Assembly (NCBI GenBank): GCA_949592205.1
Contig: CATIUR010000004.1
Location: forward strand, 82,931,337-82,995,336
DNA length: 64,000 nt
Reading direction: 5' to 3'
DNA from: Helichrysum umbraculigerum
Taxonomy: Eukaryota > Streptophyta > Magnoliopsida > Asterales > Asteraceae
The notes below the pieces were generated by a model, which had not been told where the DNA came from, made no database searches, and worked only from the letters and a program-made list of their open reading frames with translations. Both the position numbers and the translations under genes were made by a program. Positions within the stretch are counted from its first letter, which is position 1. The number at the start of each line of letters is the position of its first letter. This document shows, piece after piece, positions 30,018 through 40,660 of the stretch.

Positions 30018-30407
30018 ATAGTATACAATCATGTATATATAAAAGCGTTTGACTATGTTTTCCACCCCTGTTCAAAGCAGTTAAAACAGTAAAAGTAGGG
30101 GCTGTGAACTCACCTGTCGAGTTAAGTTGCGTGTGAGTGCTAGCAAACCTAAGCCCAAGTACAGTCCGAAATCTCCTAACGTCCTAAACGTATGAGATTT
30201 AATAAGTATATGGATCTCTAATCTAATCATCCATGCTAGTGTTCGTACAACTAAGTTATGTCCAAATCGTTCGTTTAATTGTTTACGTTTGTATTTTGTA
30301 TTTGTGAAAAGGTATACGACTCGTTGGTGATAGTTTGAAATCATAGTTTCAAAAAGTATAATTATGTTTTGTTTCGTTGCATTTCTATAAATTACGAAAT
30401 TGAATAC

Positions 30408-30500
30408 GGGGGTCCGGGGACAGTGCCCCTGGTAGCGGGGTCCAAGGGGTGGCAACCCCTGGCGGGGTCCAAGGGGCAGAGCCCCTGGTTGGGGTCGAGC
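30408..30500 (-). repeat. GGGGTCC / GCCCCTGG GC-rich repeat cluster
   Basis: On the plus strand GGGGTCC occurs four times with GGGGCAG/GCCCCTGG between. Hairpins and, on the plus strand, a G-quadruplex could form. The same GC-rich words appear in the element A LTRs at about 38655-38726 and 46774-46845. Confidence 0.6.
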
Positions 30501-30639
30501 TGCCAAGTCAGCTTGAAAAATTTTTATTTCTGCTATGTTGCTGTAGTAAAAACGTATTCGAAACTTCATTTCGGGGTAAAATCAGGTGGTAAAATCTCAG
30601 TCTCAACACTTAGCGAAAAAGTTATAAACTTTCTGTTTT

Positions 30640-30895
30640 TGGCGACACTAGTTAGGCGACACTAGGTGAGTGTCGCTAGATTCCTGATTTTTAATTGAGT
30701 AGCGTCACTTGGTTAGTGTCGCTATAGGCGACACTTGTTCAATTATGGCATTACTAAGGTAGTGTCGCTTGGATGGATCTAGTTAAGTATTTCAGCGACA
30801 CTTAAGTAGTGTCGCTATAGGGGCGACACTTAGGCATAGCGACACTTAGCTAGTGTCGCTAGCACTGTTTTTTGCACATAGCGACACTTCCAACT
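30640..30895 (-). repeat. Array of GCGACACTA / TAGTGTCGC inverted words
   Basis: More than ten copies of CGACACT or its complement alternate in both orientations over 250 bp, each pair able to form a short hairpin. The array lies upstream of the CAG/GTGAGT donor in the minus-strand LTR, at the same relative position as the GCGACACAA arrays in elements A and C. Confidence 0.75.
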
Positions 30896-31779
30896 GTTCG
30901 ACGACCAGCTTGCTAAAAATGGGTTTTTTGTCGATTTTGGACATTTTCGGTTGTTAAGAACACTAAAACATGTTATATTAAGTATACTAAACATGAAATA
31001 TGAAAGAAAACTTCGAAATCTAAGGATTTACGGGAAATGTCGGAAACTTACGAGTGTCGGTTTTGAAATCTGAAAAGGTAGAAGTGTAGATCGTGATCCC
31101 GTGATCGTTTTTCTCTAAACGGGCTAGATGATTCGGCGCGTTTTTGAGGTAGTTTTTGTGTGATTTAGGTGATGGTGAATTTTTAGAGAGAAGGAGATGA
31201 GAGAATGAGAGAATGGAGAGAGAAATGGGATGGAGGAAATGAAAGAAGGAAGGAGGTGGTGGTGGGTTTTGTTCCACTTTTCGTCTCCTGTGTTTGCGTT
31301 CCGTGTTTGTTTACCCGATCGTTAAATGTTATACTATTTTAATTTGGTAACTTTTTAAATATGTATTCGAATTTATTTTTAGTTGAGATATTTTATAAAG
31401 ATATTTTTGTTAAGTTATAAAAATTTAAAAGTTTATTTTGTTTCGTTTTGTCAGAAATGTTTCGAGTTGTTTTAGTTTGCGAAATACTTTGTAAATATTA
31501 TCGACATAATACTTAATAGTTAATAACGTTGTTATTTAATAATTCCGTTTTATTAAATAATTTTGTTCACCAACAGTCGTATATTTTTTTCGTGTTTGTT
31601 CCAATCATTTCGTATGTAATTACATCTAATTACAAATAAGTAATACTAAGCGTATTAACTAGTTGGGCTTTGCTAGACTTACCTCTAAAATGTGTTGTGA
31701 ATTCACTCAAGTAGGGAATTAGCCTAATAATGCAAGTGATTAACGTTAATAATCGCGATAAATTTTGCGAGGTGTTACA

Positions 31780-31784
31780 GTGTC
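31780..31784. repeat. Target-site duplication GTGTC (right copy)
   Basis: It pairs with 26430-26434. Confidence 0.92.
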
Positions 31785-32374
31785 ACCGCAAAGTGCAAAT
31801 CTTCGTATTATCTTTGTGATTTATGATATTTACCATCATTTGCTATAAAATACAATCATTCTACAATTTTGTTTCATTCTCATATATAAATATGGATCCA
31901 TTGGTTTTTCTTTTATCTAATGTATCGACATAATGTGATGGACTTATCAAACACATAGAAGTGTCAACAAGGATGTGATATAATCTTTCATTCTTTCGGG
32001 ATCCTACTTACTATGGAGTATATCAACTAGAAGTTTACCATTACGCTTTGTGATAATATGAGTTCAAATATATGAACATTGAAATATTATATGTATGCCC
32101 TCTAAGATATTATTAGTTTTTTCATACTACCTTCCGCAAAACCACTAATTTATATATTGGATCTCAACATGGATCACAATGTGTTTCAATTTATTCCTCT
32201 CTATCTATATATTTACTTATTGTGTAAACTATCATATTTATTTAAAGGATTTTGCTAAATAAAGCCCTTAAGGCTCTTTTTTACTAGGTTACTAAAATAT
32301 TTGTAAGATCTTATTTATTCAAAAATAAAATTATATATATTTACATATATATTTTAAGAGGAAAGTTCAAAAAA
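31785..32374. other. AT-rich intergenic stretch
   Basis: I see no gene, LTR or repeat here that I can support. Confidence 0.4.
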
Positions 32375-33364
32375 GAATGGTAAAAAAAAGGAGAATAGAG
32401 GACCCAATAGAATTGCTCCATTTCAAATACCCATTTTCACCTTTTTTTTCAAAGCTAAATATCTCACAAACCGTATGTCTAAAAATTATAAAAAATTACA
32501 TATTTGGAATCAGCGCGTTTTTCTCTTCGATTCTAGATCCAATAAAATATACTTTTGACGAAGTTTTTTTTTCCATTTTTTTGGGGTTTTAGAAACTTTT
32601 AATGTGAAATCACATGTGATATAACACTAAAAAATAATCACAACCGCTTATATTTTCGATTAAACTTTAAATTCAAATCATTGATGATGTAAGGAGATTA
32701 AAACATGAAAAACTAAGGTGTAATCACATGCGATTGAACATCAAACTATCAATCACATGTGATTAAAGAGTAATAAAATTTGGATATTCAAATCATTGGC
32801 TAAGAATTATACAATCAAGTAAAAATCAAGTTGAAATCATACATGAATTATCATATATCGGGAAATTTCTCATCAAATATCAATTTTTAAATGAAAATCA
32901 TATGTGATTATATGCAAAATCATATGTGATTATATAACAAATCACTTGTGATCAAGTGTATAAATAACAATCACGTGTGATTTTTAATGAAAACTAATGC
33001 AATTTTTAAAATTCTTTTTATAACTCTTAATGTGGATGAATATTAAGTGGTAATCACGTGTTAAATAACATATACCATGAATAAATAATCGTGAACAAAT
33101 TTTAATTTTTTTTTATCAAAAATCACATATGATTATATTGTAGAATATGGTAAAAAGAACGAAAAAAAAATTCGTCGAAAATATGGCTTATGACATCTCT
33201 AATCGAAGAGAAAAACGTGCTGGTTCCGAATATGTAATTTTTATAATTTATGGAGCTACGCTTTGTGAGATAACTGTTCAAGGGGGTAAAAAAAAGAAGT
33301 GGGGGGTTTGTAGAGAAATGGAAGAATCCTATTGGTTCTCTCATTCTCTACTTTTTTAGCATTC
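32375..33364. mobile_element. Foldback (long-TIR) DNA element, non-coding
   Basis: The two ends (about 32375-32595 and 33145-33364) are imperfect inverted repeats of about 220 bp. Left-end blocks such as AATGGTAAAAAAAAGGAGAA, ATATTTGGAATCAGCGCGTT and TTTTTCTCTTCGATTCTAGA have near complements in the right arm. Long TIRs suggest a Mutator-like MITE. Flanks TCAAAAAAG and CTCAAAAGA are only roughly alike, so the TSD is not proven. The middle is filled by repeated ATCACATGTGAT-like palindromes. Confidence 0.65.
32606..33135. repeat. Cluster of ATCACATGTGAT-like palindromes
   Basis: Variants AATCACATGTGAT, AATCACATGCGATT, AATCATATGTGATT (twice), AATCACTTGTGAT, AATCACGTGTGATT and AATCACATATGATT occur about nine times over 530 bp, irregularly spaced. 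The core is an E-box-like CANNTG in a longer dyad. Confidence 0.7.
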
Positions 33365-33389
33365 TCAAAAGATCTCACCTAACACCCAC

Positions 33390-35118
33390 TATAAGAGCCT
33401 AGGGTATTCTGGTAATTTCTTAGCTTTATTTAATTTATATTATGAGTTAGGAAATTTATTGGTTATTTTGAGTTATTGTGACTAGTAAATTATTATTTGT
33501 TTTAACTTTATATAGTTAACGGTAAAATAAAATTATTGGAATCGTAAATGATTTTTAGGTTCCAGACAATAGGCCTAGACGTGGACTGTTTTAAGTGGAT
33601 ACGGGGTCAGTTAGAATTTTAGGCCGACCTATTTATTACTTTCCCAAATAGGAAAGTTTAGTTACTTTCATACTTCACTCTTGAACAAAAAACCTAAAAC
33701 AAGAAAACTAGAACTAGAACTAGAACTATACACTAAATTGGATCAAGCTTGAGCTTGAAAGTGATTCTATATCATCATCATCTTAATTCATCCTTAATTG
33801 TAAGTTGATTTTTGTTAATTATCAAAGTTATAACTTGATTAATTTTGAGTATAATTAGAGTTGGAAGTTGATATATGATATAGATGGTACTTGTTGATGT
33901 TACGATGATATATTTACTGCATTAAATATGCTAGAAATTGAGTTTATGAGTTTTGTTGTGAAAATCGGGCTTGAGCTGTGGTTTGGTTTGAAGTCGCTGG
34001 AAGAAGGGTACTACCCGGCGGGTTAAACCCATACCCGGCTGGTAGTGTGACCAAATCTGGGAACCCGACTAGTAAACCGGGAACCCGACGGCTCCCATAG
34101 GCTTTAAAAAGAGGATTTGTTCTGTTACCACCCAAATTAAATCACCCGGATGATTTTCCGGTTACCCGACTGTTTGTGATCACTACCCGGTGGGTAGTAG
34201 GGGTACCCGGCGGGTACTCCCCTGTTTTCTGGATTTTTTAGTTTGCAACATTTGATGATTCTTGCTAGCTTTAATACTTGTATTATAAAGGTCTTATGTA
34301 TGAATTAAAGGACGTAATACTAAATTGCACTCGACAATTGGTATACTTACTGTTAATGGGTTAATACTATATTTTTATATAAGTTGTACGCTTATAGAAT
34401 GAGTTACTAATGTGTAATTCTGTTGTGTTCTCAGATCAACCGAAGACTCAGTAAAATAAGACTTCTGAGTTTGGATACTGAGATACTCAGGTGAGTGGAC
34501 TTGTGACTCTTAGTGTAAATTGGTGTAACATGTTTGGTTACTACGAGTAAACATAGTTTTGATGTATAGACTGTTAGTCTGAATTGATACACGTGATTAT
34601 ATGATATATTGTAAACATTGGAATTGTGAACATTCGTTGTGAATAGATCCTATGTTGATTGAAGATAGCAATGAGTTATCGGTAAAACCACTACGTGGCC
34701 TGTAGTTGGTTATAAGTGTTACTTGGAGGACCACCGCGGCACTGAGGGTTCCTCAAGGACCACCGATCCTCTGAGATGATTATGTGTTTACGATTAATTG
34801 TTGTGAACAGATTTGTTAAGCTGAGTTAGACTGTTAGTTTCATGTCTATTCACTTAGCTTCGTGCTAATCCCACCACTATACTCTTGCAGGTTATGTTTG
34901 ATATGTTTTGGGCAAGAAGTTTGGATTGTAAGGGATGTTTGACGATGGTGTACTCTGATCATGTTTGAAACTTATGTTATGTTATGTTTTGGAAATTTAT
35001 ATAACGCCTAGTTATGTATAATGTTTAGATCAATCTAACTTTTGTTATGTTGTAATTTATTATGTAAATTAATGATATTTGGACTCACGCTTTCGAAGTA
35101 TAAAGAAAATGTGTTAGT
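33390..35118 (+). repeat. Probable older Ty3/gypsy solo LTR
   Basis: The layout parallels the other gypsy LTRs: an opening TATAAGAGCCTAGGGTATT (TG apparently mutated to TA), then a word cluster of ACCCGGCGGGT-type palindromes at about 34006-34225. A CAG/GTGAGT donor follows at 34488-34496, then a CTCTTGCAG acceptor at 34882-34890, and an ending near GTGTTAG at 35111-35117. Neither a clean TG...CA nor a target duplication could be found, so both boundaries are approximate. Confidence 0.55.
34006..34225 (+). repeat. ACCCGGCGGGT palindromic word cluster
   Basis: TACCCGGCGGGT, ATACCCGGCTGGTA, GGAACCCGAC (twice), TACCCGGTGGGTA and GTACCCGGCGGGTA occur in 220 bp. The position in the LTR relative to the GTGAGT donor matches the GCGACACAA arrays of other families. 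Confidence 0.65.
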
Positions 35119-35277
35119 TCAGATAATGACCAAATACCCAGTCATATATTTAAACACAAAGTTGATAGGCCATATAAAAATTTAACAAAGAAAATGAAAG
35201 TTTTTGATAATTTGGTATCATGAAGTGTGCATATGTAGTATGTCAATGCTTGAATATGTTTATTATATATAAAGTTA

Positions 35278-35311
35278 CTAGGTAGTATATTAGGTCGTGC
35301 TAAGCACGAGC
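35278..35311 (-). mobile_element. Helitron 3' end, minus orientation
   Basis: The minus strand reads a TCGTGC-TTA-GCACGA hairpin (35295-35309), 13 bases, then CTAG (35278-35281) followed by T. This is a canonical Helitron terminus. The element should extend rightward in plus coordinates; its 5' end within 35312-36177 was not found. Confidence 0.6.
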
Positions 35312-36177
35312 CATGACGATTAATGTATATCTTTAATCTGAAACTAATTACTTTCAAATAATTATCTTTTATTACATGACGAATAATATACAAAATATAC
35401 CGCTTCAAAAAGGAAAAAGTGATAATTCCCATACACTATCACTTTTTATTTACATGCCACTTTTTATGTTTTACATCACTGTACTATGTAAAGTATATTT
35501 GATAAAGTATGTATGAAAAATAGTAGCGTATAAATTATCACCAACAATATAAAAAACATAAGAAAAGATGTGAAGCTACAATACCACCATACTCCCCTAG
35601 CCCTTCCATACTTTCATAAATTATGTACTGTAAATCATCTACAATCAATCAATCATAGTCTAATAGACTAATACCTTACTCTCTATGAAATACAATAATA
35701 ATGTTACCTTACTTCATGTAATTCAAGTTGGTCAAAAACTGTCTTTTCATCTAAAACAAAACATTTGGTCTGATTTTTTTATAGCACATAAGCACATTAT
35801 TTTTGTAAACAATTTGCAATTGTTATGTACACCCTATTAACTTTTGAAAAATAACTAAACATTTTCTTTTTGATAAATTTATTTGAAACTTATGAAGTAT
35901 GAACACTTTCAATCCCATTTATAAATCATATTTGAAAAATTAAAACTTTTCAAAAGAAAATTAAAACGCATTACTTGAGTCTTGAATTGATAACGTACAT
36001 CAATATACTCTCCTCTCATGTTTTGCTATAAGCTCCATCTATATTACCCTCAGCCACACCTTACCTCGGTTCCGGTCAATGTCCTTCTAGTACTAAATTC
36101 AATACTTATTTTTTTATGTATGGGCAAATAGTTTTTTTCTTCTATTATTATTCAATACTTATTGTTTTATATATGGG
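35312..36177. other. AT-rich stretch, possibly Helitron interior
   Basis: No gene is seen. Part or all may belong to the Helitron ending at 35278. Confidence 0.35.
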
Positions 36178-37329
36178 TGATATTGCGTAAAAAGTCGCGT
36201 TTTTACTAACGATATCCCTCTCATTTTAGAACAATACTTGGCAAATAAAGCTCAAATATTGCATTAATCAATGATATTTTGTCAAGAAGGTTGAAATAAG
36301 GAAGCACGCGAAAAATCAGGAAAAATGGACGAAAAACAGAGATTTCACGCGCGATTAAAGATTCAAGGCAACTGGCACAAGATTTCAAGAAGAAAGAGTC
36401 ATCTTAGAGACTACTCCATGCCAAAGTCTTCGTTTTCAAAAATCAAATCCAACGCAAAAAGAATCAACAAAAACGGATAAAGAATGAAGATTATACGCAC
36501 TGCGAAAGATTCAAAACATTCGGAACAAGACATCTGAAGATCAGAAAATCATCTGAGGAATTTCTTTACATCAAAGTTTTCATTTTTAAAAATCGATTCC
36601 AACGCAAAAAGAATAGTCACAATCGGACGCATAACGAAAGAGATACGCACGAAAACGTGAACCGAAGAGGGCGTACGGCAGCCCGTGGGCCGCCGCCGGC
36701 CGGCAACCAACCGGTGCCGGTTGGCCTTTTGGGTGGTTGAGCCGGTGCCGGATGCTTTTTCGTCCGTGCACCACCTTTTTCGTCCGGTACGCGTACCGCT
36801 CGTGCTTTTTGGCTAAAATGAGCCTAACTTCGCTATCGTGAGCCGGATTTTAACTATAAATATACCATTAGTTTCCTTTTTTAAAAACACACCTTCCTAT
36901 GCACTCAAAAATCACTTTTTCTCTAGAAAAAATCAACTTTCTTTCCCTTTCTACTTTCTCACTCTAGATTAGTTTTAGATTAGTTCGAGAGTGTAATTAG
37001 AATAGAACGAAAGAGCGGAGCATCTTGTAATCTTTTTGTGTACACTTGGAAGTTGCGATATTTAATTCAAGTCTATTCCTTCTCGCATTTAATCATGGTT
37101 CTTTCTATCCTTATCTCTCTTAATTAATTACGTTTACATTAATTATGCTAGATTTAGTTATTGCCAATTTGCCATGATTAGAGAGTAATATACTTGTTGT
37201 GTTTGCCTGCGATGTAGTTAGTTAATTATGGGATGATAAAATTTTTTTTTTAATATAATATGACGGCCCCTATTCGACGATTCCTCGATATAGTACTAGA
37301 AATACTTTAAGGTGGAGTACAAACATATG
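36178..37329 (+). repeat. Athila-type LTR, 5' part (split by element A)
   Basis: It opens TGATATTGCGTAAAAAGTC, like the other Athila-type LTRs. A GC-rich word cluster with CCGGTGCCGG is at about 36680-36760, and TATAAATA at 36855-36862. It continues to GGAGTACAAACATATG at 37329, where element A interrupts it. The continuation GGAAGTCGAGGAACGACCG starts at 47971. Confidence 0.85.
37325..37329. repeat. Target-site duplication ATATG (left copy)
   Basis: It is repeated at 47966-47970, directly flanking element A. Confidence 0.95.
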
Positions 37330-38224
37330 TGTAACACCCGCCAAATTAGGACTAGTAATTAGTGCCTAATCGTATGTTAATACATGTAATTAGTTCTGTG
37401 TTAGGCTAATTAATGTATCGAATTATATATATATTGTTGAATATATACGAAAATGCGATTTGATTAAATCGTACGCAATTTAAATCGAATGTATTTCGAT
37501 TCAATTTAATACGGACGTTGGTGACCAATTTTATTAAATAACGCTTTATGTCAAAAATATTATTATGATAATATTTCGTAGTCAATCGTATCGTACAAAC
37601 AGATCGTACACAATTCAAAATGTTTAAAACGCGCAAACTAAATAAACAAACTTACATTTTATAACTCAAATATAAATGGAATTGTAAAATATTTAAATAA
37701 AATATCGCGTAATAATTCGTATTTTAAAACTTACCATTTAATATGTAAAATATTTATTGAAACGTTAAACGACGGAGAAAACGAACACCACGCGGAGCAC
37801 GGAGACGGAAACCGAAAATGGGGGACTTAACCTCCCATTTTCTTTTCTTTCTTTTCATTTCTCTCTTTCCTCTCTCTCACTTACTCTATTTTCTCTCTTT
37901 ATTCCAAAACCACCACCGACCACAAAAACGCCAAATAACGCCATTATACGCACTCGGATCACCAATATTTTTAGAGATTCACGACCACCTCGCGACGATC
38001 TACATTTCTATCTTTCCGGATTTCCATTTCGACAATTTGTAAGTTTCCGACAAAATCCCGAAATCTCTCGATTCTTAGTATTTTTCACTTGTGATTGTTA
38101 TTATAACTTGTATATGTCCATTACTAAGTGTAGAACACGATTTCATAGCTTAAAAACGGGTTTGAAATGGGTTTTTGGCCGGAAAAATCTTGACAGCCGG
38201 ACTTTCTGGGCTGGTGTTCTTCCA

Positions 38225-38520
38225 TGCGACACAAGCCTTGTGTCGCATGTTGTGTCGTATTTTACCCTTTGTGTCGCACATTATGTCGTATTTCCCATGT
38301 TATGTCGTACCAAAGAATTTGTGTCGTAAGTTTTGCGACACAACCACTATGTCGTATTCTATGTCGTATTTCCATACGACACAATCACTATGTCGCTGTT
38401 GAATCAGCATCTCGCATCTATGCGACACAACCCTTGTGTCGCATAGACATTGTGTCGCATTTTTATGCGACACAACCCTTGTGTCGCATGACAAACTTTT
38501 GTGTCGCATATTGTGTCGCA
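38225..38520 (+). repeat. GCGACACAA / TTGTGTCGC palindromic array in element A 5' LTR
   Basis: About 19 copies of the CGACACAA word or its complement occur in 300 bp. Three form perfect 10-bp stems with 3-nt loops (TGCGACACAA-3-TTGTGTCGCA at 38225-38247, 38421-38443 and 38466-38488). Less perfect TATGTCGTA variants lie between. The 3' LTR carries the same array at about 46344-46640. This array makes spurious open frames in several phases. Confidence 0.9.
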
Positions 38521-39048
38521 AAACACAGAAAACTCAGATTTTTACTAAGTGTCGAGACTCGAAATTTATCACTCGATTTTACCCGAATTCAGATCCCAGA
38601 TGCGTTTTTCGTCAAAGCAATATAGTAGAAATAAAAATTTTCCAAGCTAACCTGGCAGCTCGACCCCAGCCAGGGGCTCTGCCCATTGGACCCCGCTACC
38701 AGGGGCGCTGCCCCCGGACCCCCGTACTTAGATTCCGTAACGGCTTCTAAAACACAATCAAAACACATTTATCAAGTAAAACGCCACGAAATCAAAATAA
38801 TAATAGTTGAGATTATTATTACAAATCTGTCACCAACGGGCCGTACATGTTTTCAAACACTTAACCAATCAACCAAATCGTAGTAATTTGGACATATATA
38901 TAGTTGTGTAACAACTACAAGGGTGATCTTTTGAGATACCCAATCATGTTTATAACCATCGCGTGTCGTGGACACCCTCAGGTTACAAGTCTTTGGACTT
39001 CATACTCGGCTAATCAACTTACGTTTGTTTAAACGCTTTCAGACTCAG

Positions 39049-39558
39049 GTGAGTCTCATAGCCCCTCTTTTACTGTTTTACTCAGGGGTGTGATATACTG
39101 CTCAACTTTTAACATGTGAACGCAAGTACCAACATTTCATATACTACATGAGTTTTTCGAAACTAATCATTTTAAAGTCCTCCGTCAGCATAGTTGTTAA
39201 TACGTTGTAGCGTGAATATTAGTATATGGTACCATATAGGATTGACCCTCCTCGTCCGGGTTAGCAAGCACTAACCGGGTAAACGGACGTACTAATATTT
39301 GGGAAGACGAATGTGGATTAGGCATTCGTGGAGGCACCTAGCCCGGAATTCTCTATAGGGGAACCGGCCCTCGAGTTAAGCTCAACTATGTGCTCATGGC
39401 TGTATACACGATGACTATCATTTAATTGCTAGATGCAATTCATTATTTAATTGCTGGATGCAATTCTTTATTTAAATCTTGCGGTTCACACTATATTAAC
39501 TGATTTCAAACCTGTGAGCTCACCAGCTTTATAGCTGACCTTTTAGCATATATCGCAG
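39049..39558 (+). promoter_or_regulatory. Candidate intron inside the LTR leader
   Basis: GACTCAG/GTGAGTCTC at 39049 is a near-ideal plant 5' splice site. TATATCGCAG/GTACC at 39558 is a matching 3' site after an AT-rich 510 bp. The equivalent sites recur in element C (55985-56528) and other LTRs. In the 3' LTR of this element the donor has decayed to TAAG/GTGAGT (47165). Confidence 0.45.
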
Positions 39559-39849
39559 GTACCCAGCAGTAGGATGTTTCTGCTTCAGGACTTTAGCTCG
39601 AGTCAGCATACAGACGATTGAGATTTTCTTGCATTAGTATATTTTGTACAAGTACTTATGTACTGAAATCTCATTTTATTTAAACTCGAGTATGTAAAGC
39701 TTTAGATGTTGTAAACATTTCTATTATCAATATATTCTGTTAAAACGACGCATATAGAGTCGTTTACTATATATCTTTGTGCTTTGTTATTGATTAGTAA
39801 CACCCAAATCAAGCTTCCGCAAATCATCAAATTTGGGGGTGTTACAGAT

Positions 39850-39862
39850 TGGTATCAGAGCC
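39850..39862 (+). other. Primer binding site, tRNA-iMet
   Basis: TGGTATCAGAGCC, complementary to the 3' end of initiator methionine tRNA, starts 3 bp after the 5' LTR. Confidence 0.92.
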
Positions 39863-40174
39863 TAAGGTTATAGTGAACTAGGTTGCATTTAGTGAGCCTA
39901 GACTATGACCATTAGGCAGTATTCCTTATTAGGTATAACTGGTTCAGTGATTACAGCATACGAGTTTAATTTAACATAGCCTGATCAACTATGTACAATT
40001 AAGCAAAGATGATGTAAGACCTGAAAGTAGTTATGGCTGAACAGGGTACACTAGAAGACTCTGACCTCGAGAGAACCGAGACTTAAACATGTTTATGCTA
40101 GACACTCAATAGGCTATATTATATAGGAACTATATGAATATAGGCCTCAACCTTACTAACGCTTTATCTCAGAA

Positions 40175-40660
40175 ATGGCAAACACACCATCAAACTCATC
40201 TCGCTCACAATCCGGGTCGCAGAACCCAAGGGTAGCAAGGAGGAACAACAGGTTGCCTCGAGCTGGCCCGTACCCCACTCACTTCACCTTGCCGGCCTTA
40301 GCTGCTAGGGTGAACCAACACGAGCAGCGACTTCGCACCATGGATGTCGTGTTGCAAGAAACCAACGAAAACTGGCGACTTACATCTCTTGAACGCATCG
40401 AACAAGTCTCCGACGACCTAGAAACCACAAACAACAACATGGATGTCCTTCGCAACCAAGTAATAGTGATAAGCGTGGAAAATGCCCTCCTGCGTCAAAG
40501 GATGGAAGAATGTGAACAACGTTCACATGAAGCAGAAGAGTATGCCCGTGGACTAACACAACGACTAGCGCTAGCAGAAGATATCGCCCGACAAGCTAGC
40601 AGACTTGCTAACACTGTTGACCGTCTTGTCACGATGATGGAACAAATTAATCTACGTTAA
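40175..40660 (+). CDS. ORF0: small coiled-coil protein upstream of gag (element A)
   Basis: The 161-residue ORF has its ATG just after an acceptor-like TTTATCTCAG. The N-terminus is Ser/Asn/Arg-rich and basic; the rest is helical and heptad-rich. The end (EECEQRS, QRLALAEDIARQ, MEQINLR) is conserved with the homolog at 57172-57678 of element C, while the middle diverges. Retention of an open frame in two diverged elements argues for function, perhaps RNA or Gag binding, but none is known to me. It is read in the same direction as gag-pol, 296 bp upstream of it. Additional ORFs between the 5' LTR and gag have been described in some plant Ty3/gypsy elements. Confidence 0.75.
   Translation: MANTPSNSSRSQSGSQNPRVARRNNRLPRAGPYPTHFTLPALAARVNQHEQRLRTMDVVLQETNENWRLTSLERIEQVSDDLETTNNNMDVLRNQVIVISVENALLRQRMEECEQRSHEAEEYARGLTQRLALAEDIARQASRLANTVDRLVTMMEQINLR

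Larger units (their letters stand above)
26435..31779 (-). mobile_element. Ty3/gypsy solo LTR, minus orientation, with a nested solo LTR
   Basis: It begins TGTAACAACCCC and ends GGTGTTACA, flanked by a perfect GTGTC duplication. Without the nested Athila-type LTR (27539-30017 plus one TSD) the LTR is about 2.86 kb. It contains no PBS, PPT or coding region, so it arose by recombination between the LTRs of a former element. Read on the minus strand it has the same layout as the element A and C LTRs: a CT-rich leader (31150-31260), a GTAAGT donor, a palindromic word array (30640-30895), GGGGTCC repeats (30410-30500), a CAG/GTGAGT donor (30112-30116) and a TTTTTCAG acceptor near 26773. Confidence 0.88.
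37330..39846 (+). repeat. Element A 5' LTR
   Basis: TGTAACACCCGCC to GGGTGTTACA, 2,517 bp. From left to right: an AT-rich U3, a CT-rich patch (37830-37910) and a GTAAGT donor-like site (38040-38045). Then come a GCGACACAA palindrome array (38225-38520), GC-rich GGGGTCC-type words (38655-38726) and a candidate intron with donor CAG/GTGAGT at 39049 and acceptor CGCAG at 39558. Confidence 0.95.

Noticed and set aside
37818..38042. Phe/Leu/Pro-rich frames in LTR leaders (also 31020-31277 minus, 52097-52327, 54943-55182)
   Set aside because: They reflect a CT-rich leader. Apart from the 37818 case they start with TTG or GTG rather than ATG, and similarity between them is explained by nucleotide conservation of the leader.
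38225..38520. Resemblance to a CRISPR array (repeated palindromic words)
   Set aside because: Repeats are about 10 bp, irregularly spaced, in both orientations, with no uniform spacers. The sequence lies inside a eukaryotic LTR.
38224..38625. Cys/Arg/Val-rich open frames of 70-130 codons in the LTR arrays (also near 46343, 52516, 55445, 63401)
   Set aside because: They are by-products of the GCGACACAA inverted word array, which is open in several phases and both strands. No coding character beyond the repeat.
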